A stretch of 51,897 nt of DNA from Flagellimonas hadalis (GTDB taxonomy: Bacteria > Bacteroidota > Bacteroidia > Flavobacteriales > Flavobacteriaceae): assembly GCF_007785775.2 (NCBI RefSeq), contig NZ_VNIK02000016.1, forward strand, positions 1 to 51,897. Reading direction: 5' to 3'. A model generated the notes under the pieces. That model was not told where the DNA came from. It saw nothing but the letters and a program-made list of their open reading frames with translations, and made no database searches. This document shows positions 1 through 9,102 of this stretch, piece after piece. A program made the position numbers and the translations under genes. Numbering within the stretch: the stretch's first letter is position 1; every line of letters starts with the position of its first letter.

Positions 1-192
1 TAATCCGCCCTTGTAATTTATACTCCCAATACCGCAAATTCCAACAAGGATGCGTCCGCTGACACCCTTTCGTTGAACACCTGCAAAAAACGGGCATGGC
101 ATACCATCTTCGCCAGAAAAAAATGAATACAGCAAAATAACCAACAAAGTGCTGAAATTCAATATACTACAACGAAATACGAGATGGTTCAT
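1..192 (-). CDS. Hypothetical protein, cut by the window edge
   Basis: The frame starts with ATG at 192 and stays open for 64 codons to the edge of the window. The first 25 or so residues are hydrophobic (FRCSILNFSTLLVILLYSFF), which fits a signal peptide or an N-terminal membrane segment. The rest is Gly-rich and matches no family I recognise. The neighbouring sequence at 297-480 is a decayed gene, so this could also be part of a degraded region rather than a working gene. Confidence 0.3.
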   Translation of the reverse strand, partial: MNHLVFRCSILNFSTLLVILLYSFFSGEDGMPCPFFAGVQRKGVSGRILVGICGIGSINYKGGL

Positions 193-296
193 TTTGCCGT
201 TTTCAGTGGCTCCCCTTATCCGTCCCATACAGGAATCCCATCGTAATGCAACACTCAAATATTACGTTTCCATTTGATTAAAAAATAGTCTTTGGT

Positions 297-480
297 CTAC
301 CTGGGAACAACATTGAACCATCCTTTCAAATGTTCATCCATAGCACCAACTGCATACCGGTGCCCACCACCGGGATATAAATGCATTTCCACTGGCACAA
401 TATAATTCTCAACCGAGTGGATAAAAAATGGGGGGGGGGTTCGCCGTAGCGTTCCGTTCACTGGAAAACCCATTTGGATG
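297..480 (-). pseudogene. Remnant of an alpha/beta-hydrolase (esterase-like) gene
   Basis: On the minus strand this stretch translates in two frames into pieces resembling the C-terminal end of secreted alpha/beta-hydrolases of the acetyl-esterase/xylanase-associated type. The first frame gives FSSERNATANPPP; the second gives FFIHSVEN, then VPVEMHLYPGGGH, ending at a stop at 297-299. The family normally has a TPPTFLVH-like strand, an acid loop and a VPVE-H-YPxGGHG strand with the catalytic His. Here the acid loop is deleted. The two frames join across the ten-base G/C run at 430-439; one base fewer would restore a single frame. No N-terminal portion is visible, so I read this as a dead gene. 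The assignment rests on motif resemblance only. Confidence 0.5.
430..439. repeat. Ten-base G homopolymer
   Basis: A run of ten G (C on the minus strand) inside the hydrolase remnant, at the point where its two reading frames meet. Such runs slip readily during replication or sequencing, so the length in the population may vary. Confidence 0.9.
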
Positions 481-542
481 TGTAAAATGGAAAATCAAGG
501 TTTTTTTCTATCCCTTCACTTCTTGAATAAAGCCTTAAATGT

Positions 543-1763
543 TTAATCCTTTCTTACCTTACCAGGCCTTATCAGGAACAATAGGATTATCATAATCAAC
601 ATGGTCATACCTAGATAAGCAGTACCCAGACCGGCCTGATCTTGGGGATGCACCAATCCAACGATGGCAAAACTGGAAATGGAAGTGATAAAAAAAGCGG
701 AACCCCCGATAAAGCCACCTGAAATCCCGGCCATTTTTGGAAACCTTCCGATGCAATAAGCAAAATAGTTGTTGAAGATGAATCCTACCCCCACATGGAC
801 CAAAAAGGCAAAAACAACCAAACTGTATAGGTTTTCCCAAACCGCCACACTGAAGATCATCAAGATTGCCGTTATGATCCCGAACATATTGGCGGCTCTA
901 AGTTTAGGGACAAAAGGCCTATCGATAAGGGCCTTGCCCAAAAATCCGCCCAACAGCCATGCCATTCCCATAACCAGGGACACATATCCGGCAACCACCG
1001 GCGGAAATCCCATACGGTGCTCCACTATGAACGCCCCGGATAGGTTAAAGACCATTATGGTCCCATAGCACAGACCACTGCAGATGACCCCGTAAATGAA
1101 CATGGGTGTCCGCAGCATAATGCCGTAATCCTTAAGTATGGTTTTTCGTTTGAACGGTCTGAACTCGGGCAAGGTCTCTCCGGAAAATAGCAATTCCAAA
1201 AGCAAGAGTACGGAGGCATACCCGGCCAAAACATAAAAACTGGCCTGCCAATTAAAAAAATGTTGCAGATACCCTCCAATAAAGGGGGCCACTATGGGAG
1301 CGATGGACCATACAATGGACATGAGGCTCAAATAATGCTTTCTTTTCTCCCCTTCGTGCACATCCACAAAAAAACTGCGTTTGGAAACCCCAATACAGCC
1401 AATGGCCACCCCCTGTAGGATACGCATGGCATAGATAGGGCCCAAACTGGTGGACATTGCAATGACCAGATTGCTCAGGATAAAGAGGACGAGCGATATC
1501 AGGGTTATGCGATAGCGCCCATAGCTATCCATGATACTTCCTGCAAAAAACTGGACCACGGCATAACTCAGCAAGAAAAAAGTGAGAGTCAGTTGAACAG
1601 CCCCTTCCGACTGTTGGAGCTCAGAGGCCATGGTGGGCATGGAAGGTGCATAGATATCGGTCACCAAACCTGATAAGGGAATCATCAAAAACGAGATCAA
1701 GGTTGCCTTTTTTTTGTGGTTCTCGTGTAGTCTCTTGACCTGGGTATAGGATTTTGTCACCAA
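543..1763 (-). CDS. MFS transporter, Bcr/CflA drug-resistance type
   Basis: A 406-residue major facilitator superfamily protein with about 12 hydrophobic segments, expected in the inner membrane as a proton-coupled exporter. The first helix carries DIYAPSMPTM, close to the DIYLPSMP signature of Bcr/CflA multidrug exporters, followed by an MFS motif-A-like stretch (AGSIMDSYGRYR). The substrate cannot be read from sequence; members export bicyclomycin, chloramphenicol or other small compounds. Length is normal for the family. It lies 72 bp downstream of the aldo/keto reductase on the same strand and may be co-transcribed with it and the AraC regulator. The function call is firm at family level. 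Confidence 0.9.
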   Translation of the reverse strand: MVTKSYTQVKRLHENHKKKATLISFLMIPLSGLVTDIYAPSMPTMASELQQSEGAVQLTLTFFLLSYAVVQFFAGSIMDSYGRYRITLISLVLFILSNLVIAMSTSLGPIYAMRILQGVAIGCIGVSKRSFFVDVHEGEKRKHYLSLMSIVWSIAPIVAPFIGGYLQHFFNWQASFYVLAGYASVLLLLELLFSGETLPEFRPFKRKTILKDYGIMLRTPMFIYGVICSGLCYGTIMVFNLSGAFIVEHRMGFPPVVAGYVSLVMGMAWLLGGFLGKALIDRPFVPKLRAANMFGIITAILMIFSVAVWENLYSLVVFAFLVHVGVGFIFNNYFAYCIGRFPKMAGISGGFIGGSAFFITSISSFAIVGLVHPQDQAGLGTAYLGMTMLIMIILLFLIRPGKVRKD

Positions 1764-1835
1764 GGGAATCTTTCTATTTTAGGTGTTAAAAAATAAAACA
1801 TGGATCAACGGTCTGTATGCTTTTGTTGCATAGGG

Positions 1836-2837
1836 TCAATTGTTCACTAGGCGCATGGCCCTCTCGTTATAGCGTTCGCCCACATTGGGGTATCTTTCCA
1901 ATAGGAGTGTAATGGAGTCGAGCTCTTCTTGCGACAATACCACCTCAACGGCCTTTGCGTTTTCTTCCAACCTATCGATATTTCGGGTACCGGGTATGGG
2001 CAATACATCGTCTCCTTGGTTCAAGACCCAGGCCAAGGCCAATTGGGCCATGGTAATTCTCTTTTGGCTTGCCAATGCTTGGAGTTCGGATTTAAGATGG
2101 AGATTGTTGTCCAAGTGTTCCCCTTGGTATCTTGGCAAGGTTCTTCTATAGTCGTTCCCATCCAAGGCATCCACCTTAAAAGTGTCCGTTACCAAGCCCC
2201 TTGCCAAAGGGGAATAGGGCACCAAGGACATTTTGTAATCTCTTACGGTGTCCAAGATATCCCCTTCCACTCCTCTTGTGAGCAGGGAATATTCGCTCTG
2301 CAGGGCACTAATGGGATGCACTGCATTGGCCCGTCGTATGGACTCCAGTGATGCTTCGCTCAATCCCAGATAACGCACCTTGCCTTCCCTGACCAGATCG
2401 GCCATGGCCCCTACCGTGTCCTCTATCGGAACCTGTGGGTCCACCCTGTGGGCATAATAGAGGTCAATGACATCCACGCCCAATCGTTGCAAGCTGGCTT
2501 CCACAGCCTGCTTGACATATCCGGGAGAACCGTCAAAAAAGGTATTGGGTGAATTGCTGACCGTGGCCTTATTGGAGTGAAACCGAAAACCGAACTTGGT
2601 GGCCAAAAACACCTCCTCCCTATGTTCTTTCAGTACCTGTGAAAGCAAAAGTTCGTTCGCACCATTGCCATACATATCCGCCGTATCCCAAAAGTTGATG
2701 CCCAGGTCCAAGGCCTTGTGCAAAACCTTGATGCTTTCTTTGTCATTGGTGGGGCCATAGGCAAAACTCATCCCCATACAACCCAATCCCAATGCGGACA
2801 ACCTTTCATTTGTATTTCCTAAATTTCTATAAACCAT
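1836..2837 (-). CDS. Aldo/keto reductase
   Basis: NAD(P)H-dependent oxidoreductase of the AKR superfamily with a TIM-barrel fold, cytoplasmic. It begins MVYRNLGNTNERLSALGLGCMG and carries the catalytic Asp/Tyr signature (DTADMYGNGANE), the Lys in ATKFGF, the YYAHRVDP motif of the AKR12/13-like aldehyde reductases, and a C-terminal cofactor-binding IPGTR stretch. I chose ATG 2837 because AGGAA lies about seven bases upstream and the fold begins there. The same frame is open up to an ATG at 2918, which would add 27 unlikely residues and overlap the AraC gene. The AraC gene immediately upstream, on the same strand, probably regulates it. The substrate is unknown. Confidence 0.9.
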   Translation of the reverse strand: MVYRNLGNTNERLSALGLGCMGMSFAYGPTNDKESIKVLHKALDLGINFWDTADMYGNGANELLLSQVLKEHREEVFLATKFGFRFHSNKATVSNSPNTFFDGSPGYVKQAVEASLQRLGVDVIDLYYAHRVDPQVPIEDTVGAMADLVREGKVRYLGLSEASLESIRRANAVHPISALQSEYSLLTRGVEGDILDTVRDYKMSLVPYSPLARGLVTDTFKVDALDGNDYRRTLPRYQGEHLDNNLHLKSELQALASQKRITMAQLALAWVLNQGDDVLPIPGTRNIDRLEENAKAVEVVLSQEELDSITLLLERYPNVGERYNERAMRLVNN

Positions 2838-2914
2838 AGTTCCTGTTTTTGAACCAAAGGTATTTGCAAACCTATGGTCATGGCTTATAAAATTCAAAGT
2901 ATCATTTATAAAAT

Positions 2915-3823
2915 TCAAACATGGGATTCCCGTGTCTGATTGGGGGAAAAACCCATTTTACCCTTGAAGAAATTGGTAAAGTAGGCTGGGTTATCAAATC
3001 CGAGACTATAGGCAATCTCCGAGATACTTTGGTCACTATGCTGCAGCAAGGCCAATGCTTCCCGCACCACTCGATCCGCAATGTGTTCCGTAGTGGTTTT
3101 TTGGGTCTGCTTTTTGACCATTCGGTTCAGATGGTTCACATGCACCGATAAATGAGCCGCATAGTCCTTGGCAGATTTCATCTTCAACGGGGCATTTGGA
3201 AAATCTACAGGGAATTGCCGTTCCAACAGTTCCAAAAACAGGGAGGCGATCCGCTCCGAGGAATTGTAGCTCCTTTCAAAACTATTCGCCGGATTGTATT
3301 TCATGGCCTCATGGATGATCAAGTGCAAATGGCTTCGGACCACATCGTATTTAAATTGGTAATCCGATTGCATTTCCTTTTCCATTCTTTGGAAAATCCT
3401 GGAGATTTCATCCAACTGCCCGTCATTCAAAAAGAAGACAGGGTCACTGCCCACACGGAACAAAGGGGATTCCCTTAGACTGGTCGATTGGGCCCCATTA
3501 AGGAGGAAGGACTCGGAAAAAAGGGCAAACCATCCTTTTTGCTCTTCTGAGGTGGCCTCCCAGGCATAGGGCACCATAGGGTTGGAAAACAACAGTGCAG
3601 GACGGTCAATGGCAATCCATTTGTTGGCGTATTGAATGGTTCCCTCCCCAATAATCAGGGTGACCTTGTAAAAATCCCGTCGCATATAAGGACTGATCAG
3701 CCTACACTTGGCCCTGGAGAACACGTTGATGTGTCCAGCACCAATAGGATCCAAACTCCTAACCCCATTCCCCAATTGCGGTACCCTTTCGTAAAATTCC
3801 TGTAAAGATTCGCTCCCCTTCAT
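2915..3823 (-). CDS. AraC-family transcriptional regulator
   Basis: A 302-residue regulator. The N-terminal half is a cupin-like sensor (GEGTIQYANKWIAIDRPALLF), and the last 100 or so residues hold the paired helix-turn-helix AraC DNA-binding domain: KDYAAHLSVHVNHLNRMVKK, then the second HTH ISEIAYSLGFDNPAYFTNFF followed by KGKMGFSPNQTR. Length and layout are typical of the flavobacterial AraC proteins that sit next to aldo/keto reductase and MFS genes. It is encoded just ahead of the reductase on the same strand and likely acts on that pair and on itself. The inducer is not predictable. Confidence 0.92.
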   Translation of the reverse strand: MKGSESLQEFYERVPQLGNGVRSLDPIGAGHINVFSRAKCRLISPYMRRDFYKVTLIIGEGTIQYANKWIAIDRPALLFSNPMVPYAWEATSEEQKGWFALFSESFLLNGAQSTSLRESPLFRVGSDPVFFLNDGQLDEISRIFQRMEKEMQSDYQFKYDVVRSHLHLIIHEAMKYNPANSFERSYNSSERIASLFLELLERQFPVDFPNAPLKMKSAKDYAAHLSVHVNHLNRMVKKQTQKTTTEHIADRVVREALALLQHSDQSISEIAYSLGFDNPAYFTNFFKGKMGFSPNQTRESHV

Positions 3824-4065
3824 GGGATAAAATTATAAAATTCAAATCACACTCCCCAATACTTGTTGTTTTCCCAGGAAAAAGATTGATATGGGGGCAT
3901 GCTCCTATTCTTGGTCCAGTCCCTTTTGGTTCCCCCCGCTTTCTTCAATCGGGAAGTGGATTTCAAATCGGTGATTCCCTTATAAATAGGTGTTCGTACC
4001 GCAAAGTATAATATCTAGCCCTACCTTGGACAAGCCTTGGGAAAATTCTTTGGTTAAGTTTGCTT

Positions 4066-5499
4066 TCATAAGTCCCATAACACAGGCAATAGAAAATAAA
4101 TGGACATTCCCAATACCAGAATGGAAACAAGATTCATAAAAAATCCTGCCCTGACCATATCGGGAATCCTTAGGTAACCCGATCCAAAGACCACAGCATT
4201 TGGCGGGGTGGCCACAGGCAACATAAATGCACAGGATGCGGCAGAAGTACAGGCCACCATCAATATAAAGGGGTCTATGCCCAAGGTAAGGGCCAAAGGT
4301 GCAAGAACCGGAAGCATCATGGCCGTAGTGGCCAGATTCGATGTGACCTCTGTCAGGAAATTGATGCAGGTAATGACCAACAACAACAAAACCAACAATG
4401 GTAGTCCATCAAAAAAAGCCATCTGGGCTCCTATATAACTTGCCAGCCCTGTATCTTCAAACCCTTTTGCAATGGCCATTCCACCTCCAAAGAGCAAAAT
4501 AATGCCCCAAGGAATCTGAACCGCTTCTTCCCAGCGCAGTATGGAGCCTTTTCCATTTCCGGTGGGCAATGCAAAAAGCACCACTGCAGATGCTATGGCT
4601 ATCATGGTATCGTCTATGGCCGGTATGAAATGTTGTAACAGGAAGGAACGGGCAATCCAACAAAAGGCCGTGAGCACAAAGACCCCAAGCACAATCCTTT
4701 CTTCCCTGCCCATTGGTCCCAGTTCATTTAGAAGCCGGTTTATTTCCTCTTTCCCCCCGGGAAATCTTCCCTGTCTCAAGGGGTAAGCAATTCGGGTAAG
4801 GTACAGCCAAGCCAGAACGAGCAATATGGAGGCCACGGGAAGCCCAAACTTCATCCACTGCCAAAAACTCACATCCACTCCATAGGTTTTTTGGACAAAT
4901 CCGGCAAATACTAGATTTGGCGGGGTCCCTATCAATGTGGCAATACCCCCAATGGAAGCGGCATAGGCAATGGCGAGCATCAACATCTTTCCGAATATCT
5001 CATTCTCGTCCTGCGGGGTTATGGGGTTGTCCTTTAACTGTTTGATGATGGATACTGCCATGGGCAGGACCATCACAGTGGTCGCCGTATTTGAGATCCA
5101 CATGGAAAGGAATGCGGTAGCCACCATGAATCCAAGGACGATGGTGTACATGTTGGTTCCTATGATCTTTATAATGTTCAAGGCAATCCGCTTGTGAAGG
5201 TTCCATCTTTCAATGGCCACTGCGAGCATAAACCCACCCATATATAGAAATACATATTTATGCCCGTAGCTGGCCGTGGTATCCCCAAGGCTTATTGTAT
5301 CCAACAAAGGGAACAGAATAATCGGCAACAGGGCAGTGGCGGCAATGGGCAATACTTCCAAGACCCACCAAATACCTATCCACACGGTAGCTGCAAGTAG
5401 ATCCCTTCCTTGATCAGAAAGGCCATCTCCTTTAAAAAACATATGAATGAGGATGAATAGTAGCGGGCCAAGGAAAAAGCCTAAACGTTTGTAGAGCAT
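4066..5499 (-). CDS. DASS-family sodium/carboxylate symporter (SLC13 type)
   Basis: A 477-residue inner-membrane transporter with many hydrophobic segments. It has both SNT-type signature motifs of the divalent anion:sodium symporters: SNTATTVMVLPM in the first half and TSNLATTAMMLPV in the second, plus GTPPNLVFAGF and TPPNAVVFGSG, which bind Na+ and the carboxylate. Such proteins import succinate, malate, fumarate, citrate or related acids. It lies downstream of the PcRGLX-like gene on the same strand but is separated from it by a hairpin terminator, so it is probably its own unit. Given the context, an acidic sugar breakdown product is a possible but unproven substrate. Confidence 0.92.
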   Translation of the reverse strand: MLYKRLGFFLGPLLFILIHMFFKGDGLSDQGRDLLAATVWIGIWWVLEVLPIAATALLPIILFPLLDTISLGDTTASYGHKYVFLYMGGFMLAVAIERWNLHKRIALNIIKIIGTNMYTIVLGFMVATAFLSMWISNTATTVMVLPMAVSIIKQLKDNPITPQDENEIFGKMLMLAIAYAASIGGIATLIGTPPNLVFAGFVQKTYGVDVSFWQWMKFGLPVASILLVLAWLYLTRIAYPLRQGRFPGGKEEINRLLNELGPMGREERIVLGVFVLTAFCWIARSFLLQHFIPAIDDTMIAIASAVVLFALPTGNGKGSILRWEEAVQIPWGIILLFGGGMAIAKGFEDTGLASYIGAQMAFFDGLPLLVLLLLVITCINFLTEVTSNLATTAMMLPVLAPLALTLGIDPFILMVACTSAASCAFMLPVATPPNAVVFGSGYLRIPDMVRAGFFMNLVSILVLGMSIYFLLPVLWDL

Positions 5500-5531
5500 T
5501 ATATTACGAGTTGTTCAGTACATGTGCACAA

Positions 5532-5578
5532 TAAAAAAAGGAGCATCCCAATCCATGACCGGGGCTCCCTTTTTTTTA
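5532..5578 (-). terminator. Intrinsic terminator after the PcRGLX-like gene
   Basis: On the minus strand GGGAGCCCC and GGGATGCTCC form a hairpin around GGAGC/GCTCC, flanked by an A run before and eight T after. It lies 12 bases past the stop at 5590, so it should end the leftward SusC-to-PcRGLX transcription unit before the DASS gene. Confidence 0.8.
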
Positions 5579-5589
5579 ATCCGTTGTTT

Positions 5590-8241
5590 TTAGTCGATAT
5601 TCTCTTGGTCCAACCAGTACAACAAATAGGGAATGTTATAGGCATGGGTCCAACCAAATACACGGAGTCCCTGATTGGTCTGCCAGTTCGTAAAGCGTCC
5701 CATACTAGCTGGGAGATTGGAAATTTTGACCAAATCTTCGCTGTACTCCACAGCGTTTTGGTAATCTTCCGGTTTTTTGGGCAGCTCGCCTATCTTAAGA
5801 ACCCTTGCCCTGGCAAGTGCCTCATCCAGATATACTTTCTCCCCACTGAACTCATACCCGATCAGCAATGGGTATATAGTTGCCAGGTAAGATTCCATTT
5901 CGTGGTTCAATGGGGGCACGTCCCGCACCCATCTTGCATGGTTGACCAGGGCCTTTCTAACTTTTTCATCCCCTGTGATCTGTTGGTATTTGTATAATCC
6001 TTGGGCCACATAGGTCTGGCTATATCCATACCTGTCCAATAGAAGGTTGCCTCCTTGCCTTTCTTGTAGTTCCAGCATTATGTTTACCCTATCATCCAGT
6101 TCATCCTTATATTTTTTGAGTTTGGTGGCATCATAAAGTTCTACCAAATTGAGAACGGACAGATAGAGCCTCCTTCCCCTGAGGTCATGTTCCCCCCAAA
6201 TTCGGTTGATATAAGTGTCCCCGGTCATTTTAGCCACTTCAAGAGCCCGATGGTCGGCTGCGAGATAGTAATCCGCTATCCATCCCTGGATCCAAACGTG
6301 TGCGCTCAAAAGGGCGTTCCAATGTTCGTTGGCGTGCCTTCTGCCTATACCCAGATAAGGTGTGGATTCTGGCTCTTCCTCATAGTTCCAAAAATCTATC
6401 GCATCATTGATCTCGCCATAATAAGTCCGCTTGCGGGGCCAGTGGATATTGTCCACATCCATGGTATGCCTGCTCATGGCCTGTGCCAGATTGAAGAATT
6501 TGGGATCACCGGTTCGCATAAAATTGGTCCAGAGCATAAAATCCACTGTAGGCTCGTTATTGGTCCACATGACCCATCTACCATTGAAGAAATAGGTCTT
6601 GCCGTCCCCGTAGTCAAATATCCCATACCATGGTTCGTTCTCTTGGTTATAGGCCCACCACTGGTATTTATATTGAAGGGCATTTTCAAACTCTGGATGT
6701 TTTTCAGAAAAAGGGGCCATATTGCCATATACCTTGGACCCGGTGTACCATTCCGGGGAAGCATGGGCCACAGGGGCATCCAAAACATAGTCCATTTTCT
6801 GACCCACTCCTTCAGGGGAGTCATTGTCATGGTAATAATAAATGAACTCTGTTGTTTTGGTGATGCCCTGGGCAAAATTGTCCAACATTTCGCCATCGCT
6901 CTCAGTGTTTGCCCTAGCAAAACTTTTTGGGCCATTTTCCTTGGGCCAAATACTTCCTATCAACGTAGATGTGGAAGCGTCCAATGCTATTCCTTTGGGA
7001 TATTCCTTCAGGAAATTCTTGATACCGACACCAACCCCTCTTTTCCCATCGGAAACATTTATCCATCCCTTTGCCTTTTGGGCCTGGGCGATATTTTCAC
7101 CGGCCTTGTCCACAGTGGCCACAAAACTTGGTTTTGCATCGGTTGTATCTTGGCCTTCATCTTTTTTAAATCCGCTTAAATAAAGACTTCTAAGACTAGG
7201 GCTCTTTTTGTCCCCTGGTCCTTTCTGTAACAATTGTATGGTTTCATCGCCAATAACGGTCACTTCCTCCATGACAGCCTTGGCCTGTTCATCTTTCCAA
7301 TCCCCATCATACAAAGGCATAGTGACGCTCACATTGTCATCCAAATGGTATTTGATTTGAAGACCGACCCCTGCTATCTGGTCATTGGGTTGGGTCCACC
7401 CTGGATCGTCCGCCGTTTGTTCTGATAAGATCTTATCATTTTGTGTTGCAATGTTGGCATGCTGGCCTTCCTGAATCTTATGCTTGTCAGGGATGCCCGT
7501 ATAGGTCATGGTATGGAGCACTTTGATGTAGCTTTTTCCCGCATAGGTGTGCAACCAAATGGAGAAAGGCGATATGTTGTTGTCCGCCCTATTGTAGGTA
7601 TAGGTCCCCTCTATCCTAAAAATGGAATGCATCGGTCCCGAGCCTTTTTCCCTAAAAACCTCATTGATGACGGCTTTGGATGCATCTATCCCGGCATCGT
7701 CCAAAATATCGAAGAACGATCCCCTGTTCTCTCCTTTTGATGACCCGATCAATTCATTTTCCGCAAATTTTCCGTCTTGGTCGGAATCCAGATAAACCGC
7801 ATCCAAAAATCCGTTGCCCCTCTTATGGATGGAAAAAGAGAGCGGCCCGGTGTTCACATCTATCCCACCCTGTGGTCTCATGTTATTGGTGGATATGATC
7901 TTTTCCTTTGGAAGCATGGGCACCACACCATCCCCATACTCCAGCACATAATCAGACCCTTCTTCAGAGAAAAAGAACACCCAAACCCACTTGATGCTCT
8001 CATCTATTGGACCCCAATTGGATACCTCCGTGGTCTGGCATGGGATCTCCGTGCCATCGGCAGTCAACAACCTTAGGTTGTCCACTGAGTACAGTGCCCC
8101 TTTGGGAAAGGGGATACCCAACGTTACGGGTGCGCCTTTTTTGTTGTTCTCAATGGTGATGCTTACCTGTTTGCCAGGTTCTGGTTTCGCACAGGACTTT
8201 AGCAAGAAACATGCGAGCAGTACTGTTATAACTATTCTCAT
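5590..8241 (-). CDS. PcRGLX/YetA-like lipoprotein, probable polysaccharide-active enzyme
   Basis: An 883-residue lipoprotein. The lipobox LLKSC places Cys at residue 17, so it is tethered to a membrane and probably faces the periplasm or cell surface. The N-terminal third (ITIENNKKGAPVTLGIPFPKGAL, ESIKWVWVFF) resembles the RIFT-barrel domain of the PcRGLX/YetA family. The middle is beta-rich. The last 350 residues are Trp/Tyr-rich and helical, as in alpha/alpha toroids (YQWWAYNQENEPWYGIFDYG, GRRHANEHWNAL). The founding fungal member is an exo-rhamnogalacturonan lyase (PL26). I infer an exo-acting lyase or hydrolase on an acidic polysaccharide. Its place after the ROK kinase, permease and deacetylase supports a glycan-use role. 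The family call is from memory of domain appearance. Confidence 0.65.
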   Translation of the reverse strand: MRIVITVLLACFLLKSCAKPEPGKQVSITIENNKKGAPVTLGIPFPKGALYSVDNLRLLTADGTEIPCQTTEVSNWGPIDESIKWVWVFFFSEEGSDYVLEYGDGVVPMLPKEKIISTNNMRPQGGIDVNTGPLSFSIHKRGNGFLDAVYLDSDQDGKFAENELIGSSKGENRGSFFDILDDAGIDASKAVINEVFREKGSGPMHSIFRIEGTYTYNRADNNISPFSIWLHTYAGKSYIKVLHTMTYTGIPDKHKIQEGQHANIATQNDKILSEQTADDPGWTQPNDQIAGVGLQIKYHLDDNVSVTMPLYDGDWKDEQAKAVMEEVTVIGDETIQLLQKGPGDKKSPSLRSLYLSGFKKDEGQDTTDAKPSFVATVDKAGENIAQAQKAKGWINVSDGKRGVGVGIKNFLKEYPKGIALDASTSTLIGSIWPKENGPKSFARANTESDGEMLDNFAQGITKTTEFIYYYHDNDSPEGVGQKMDYVLDAPVAHASPEWYTGSKVYGNMAPFSEKHPEFENALQYKYQWWAYNQENEPWYGIFDYGDGKTYFFNGRWVMWTNNEPTVDFMLWTNFMRTGDPKFFNLAQAMSRHTMDVDNIHWPRKRTYYGEINDAIDFWNYEEEPESTPYLGIGRRHANEHWNALLSAHVWIQGWIADYYLAADHRALEVAKMTGDTYINRIWGEHDLRGRRLYLSVLNLVELYDATKLKKYKDELDDRVNIMLELQERQGGNLLLDRYGYSQTYVAQGLYKYQQITGDEKVRKALVNHARWVRDVPPLNHEMESYLATIYPLLIGYEFSGEKVYLDEALARARVLKIGELPKKPEDYQNAVEYSEDLVKISNLPASMGRFTNWQTNQGLRVFGWTHAYNIPYLLYWLDQENID

Positions 8242-8261
8242 TTTTTATAAGGTTATTTGTT

Positions 8262-9098
8262 TTACAGACATAGTGCAGCTGCACCCAAAATGGGCGAATC
8301 CACCAGATCTGATGTTTCAATTTTAAAATGTTCCAGTTGTTTTTGATAGGCAAATGAACCAAGGGAATCCATTACGGCATCCTTAAAAAAGGGATATGCA
8401 TTGCTGATGGACCCCCCAAGAACGATCATCTCGGGTGCAAACAGGTAGAGAATGGCCTTTATGGCCTCTCCCAAATGCTTTCCATATTCGTTGAATGCTT
8501 CCAGGGCCACAGAATCATCTTCCAAAGCTTTATTGAAAAGTGCTTTGGCGGATTGCCCATATGTTTCCCCAAAGAAAAAACTGCCCGTGTAATGCTCCAT
8601 GATACCATTTTTATAGGGAAGCATGCCTATTTCCCCTGCACCGCACAAAACACCATTGTACAGCTTGTTGTCTATTAAAATACCCATACCGAGTCCCGTA
8701 CCTAAGGAAAGTGCCACGCAATTGGTATATGCTTGCGCCTTTCCGAAGTATTTTTCGCCCAGTGCAAAACAATTGGCATCGTTGTTTATGAACACAGGCA
8801 CCTTATACTTTTGATATACCATATCCTTCAGTGCTATCTTGGTCCACGCAGGAATGTTCTGCACATCGTACACAATACCGGATTCTGGGTCCACCACTGC
8901 CGGGACTCCAATACCAATGGCCTCGACAGCGTTGGTCATTACTTTATTTATAATTTCAAAGAGTTTATCAAGGGTTGCTTCTTCCGTGTCATTTCGGTCA
9001 ACCTCAGCCAAATGGCTTTGCACTACCGATCCATTGACCACCTTCCCTGCTTTCATATTGCTACCCCCAATATCAACCCCTATGAATTCCTTTTCCAT
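8262..9098 (-). CDS. ROK-family sugar kinase
   Basis: A 278-residue cytoplasmic kinase. The phosphate-binding motif GVDIGGSNMKAG is at residues 7-18, ALSLGTGLGMGILID is the second ATP-binding loop, and VLGGSISNAYPFF is near the end. Most ROK proteins have a zinc site, CxCGxxGC, after the GAGEIG stretch. Here the corresponding region (YKNGIMEHYTGSFFF) has no Cys, so this belongs to the zinc-less subgroup. It starts 4 bases after the sugar permease stop and 20 bases before the PcRGLX-like gene, so it is in one operon. It probably phosphorylates the imported monosaccharide; whether this is glucose, an N-acetyl sugar or another cannot be told. Confidence 0.9.
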   Translation of the reverse strand: MEKEFIGVDIGGSNMKAGKVVNGSVVQSHLAEVDRNDTEEATLDKLFEIINKVMTNAVEAIGIGVPAVVDPESGIVYDVQNIPAWTKIALKDMVYQKYKVPVFINNDANCFALGEKYFGKAQAYTNCVALSLGTGLGMGILIDNKLYNGVLCGAGEIGMLPYKNGIMEHYTGSFFFGETYGQSAKALFNKALEDDSVALEAFNEYGKHLGEAIKAILYLFAPEMIVLGGSISNAYPFFKDAVMDSLGSFAYQKQLEHFKIETSDLVDSPILGAAALCL

Positions 9099-9102
9099 GG
9101 GC

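Noticed and set aside
6187..7179. 330-codon plus-strand frame opposite the PcRGLX-like gene
   Set aside because: It is fully antisense to a lipoprotein gene with a signal peptide and family motifs, and has no recognisable domain or credible start.
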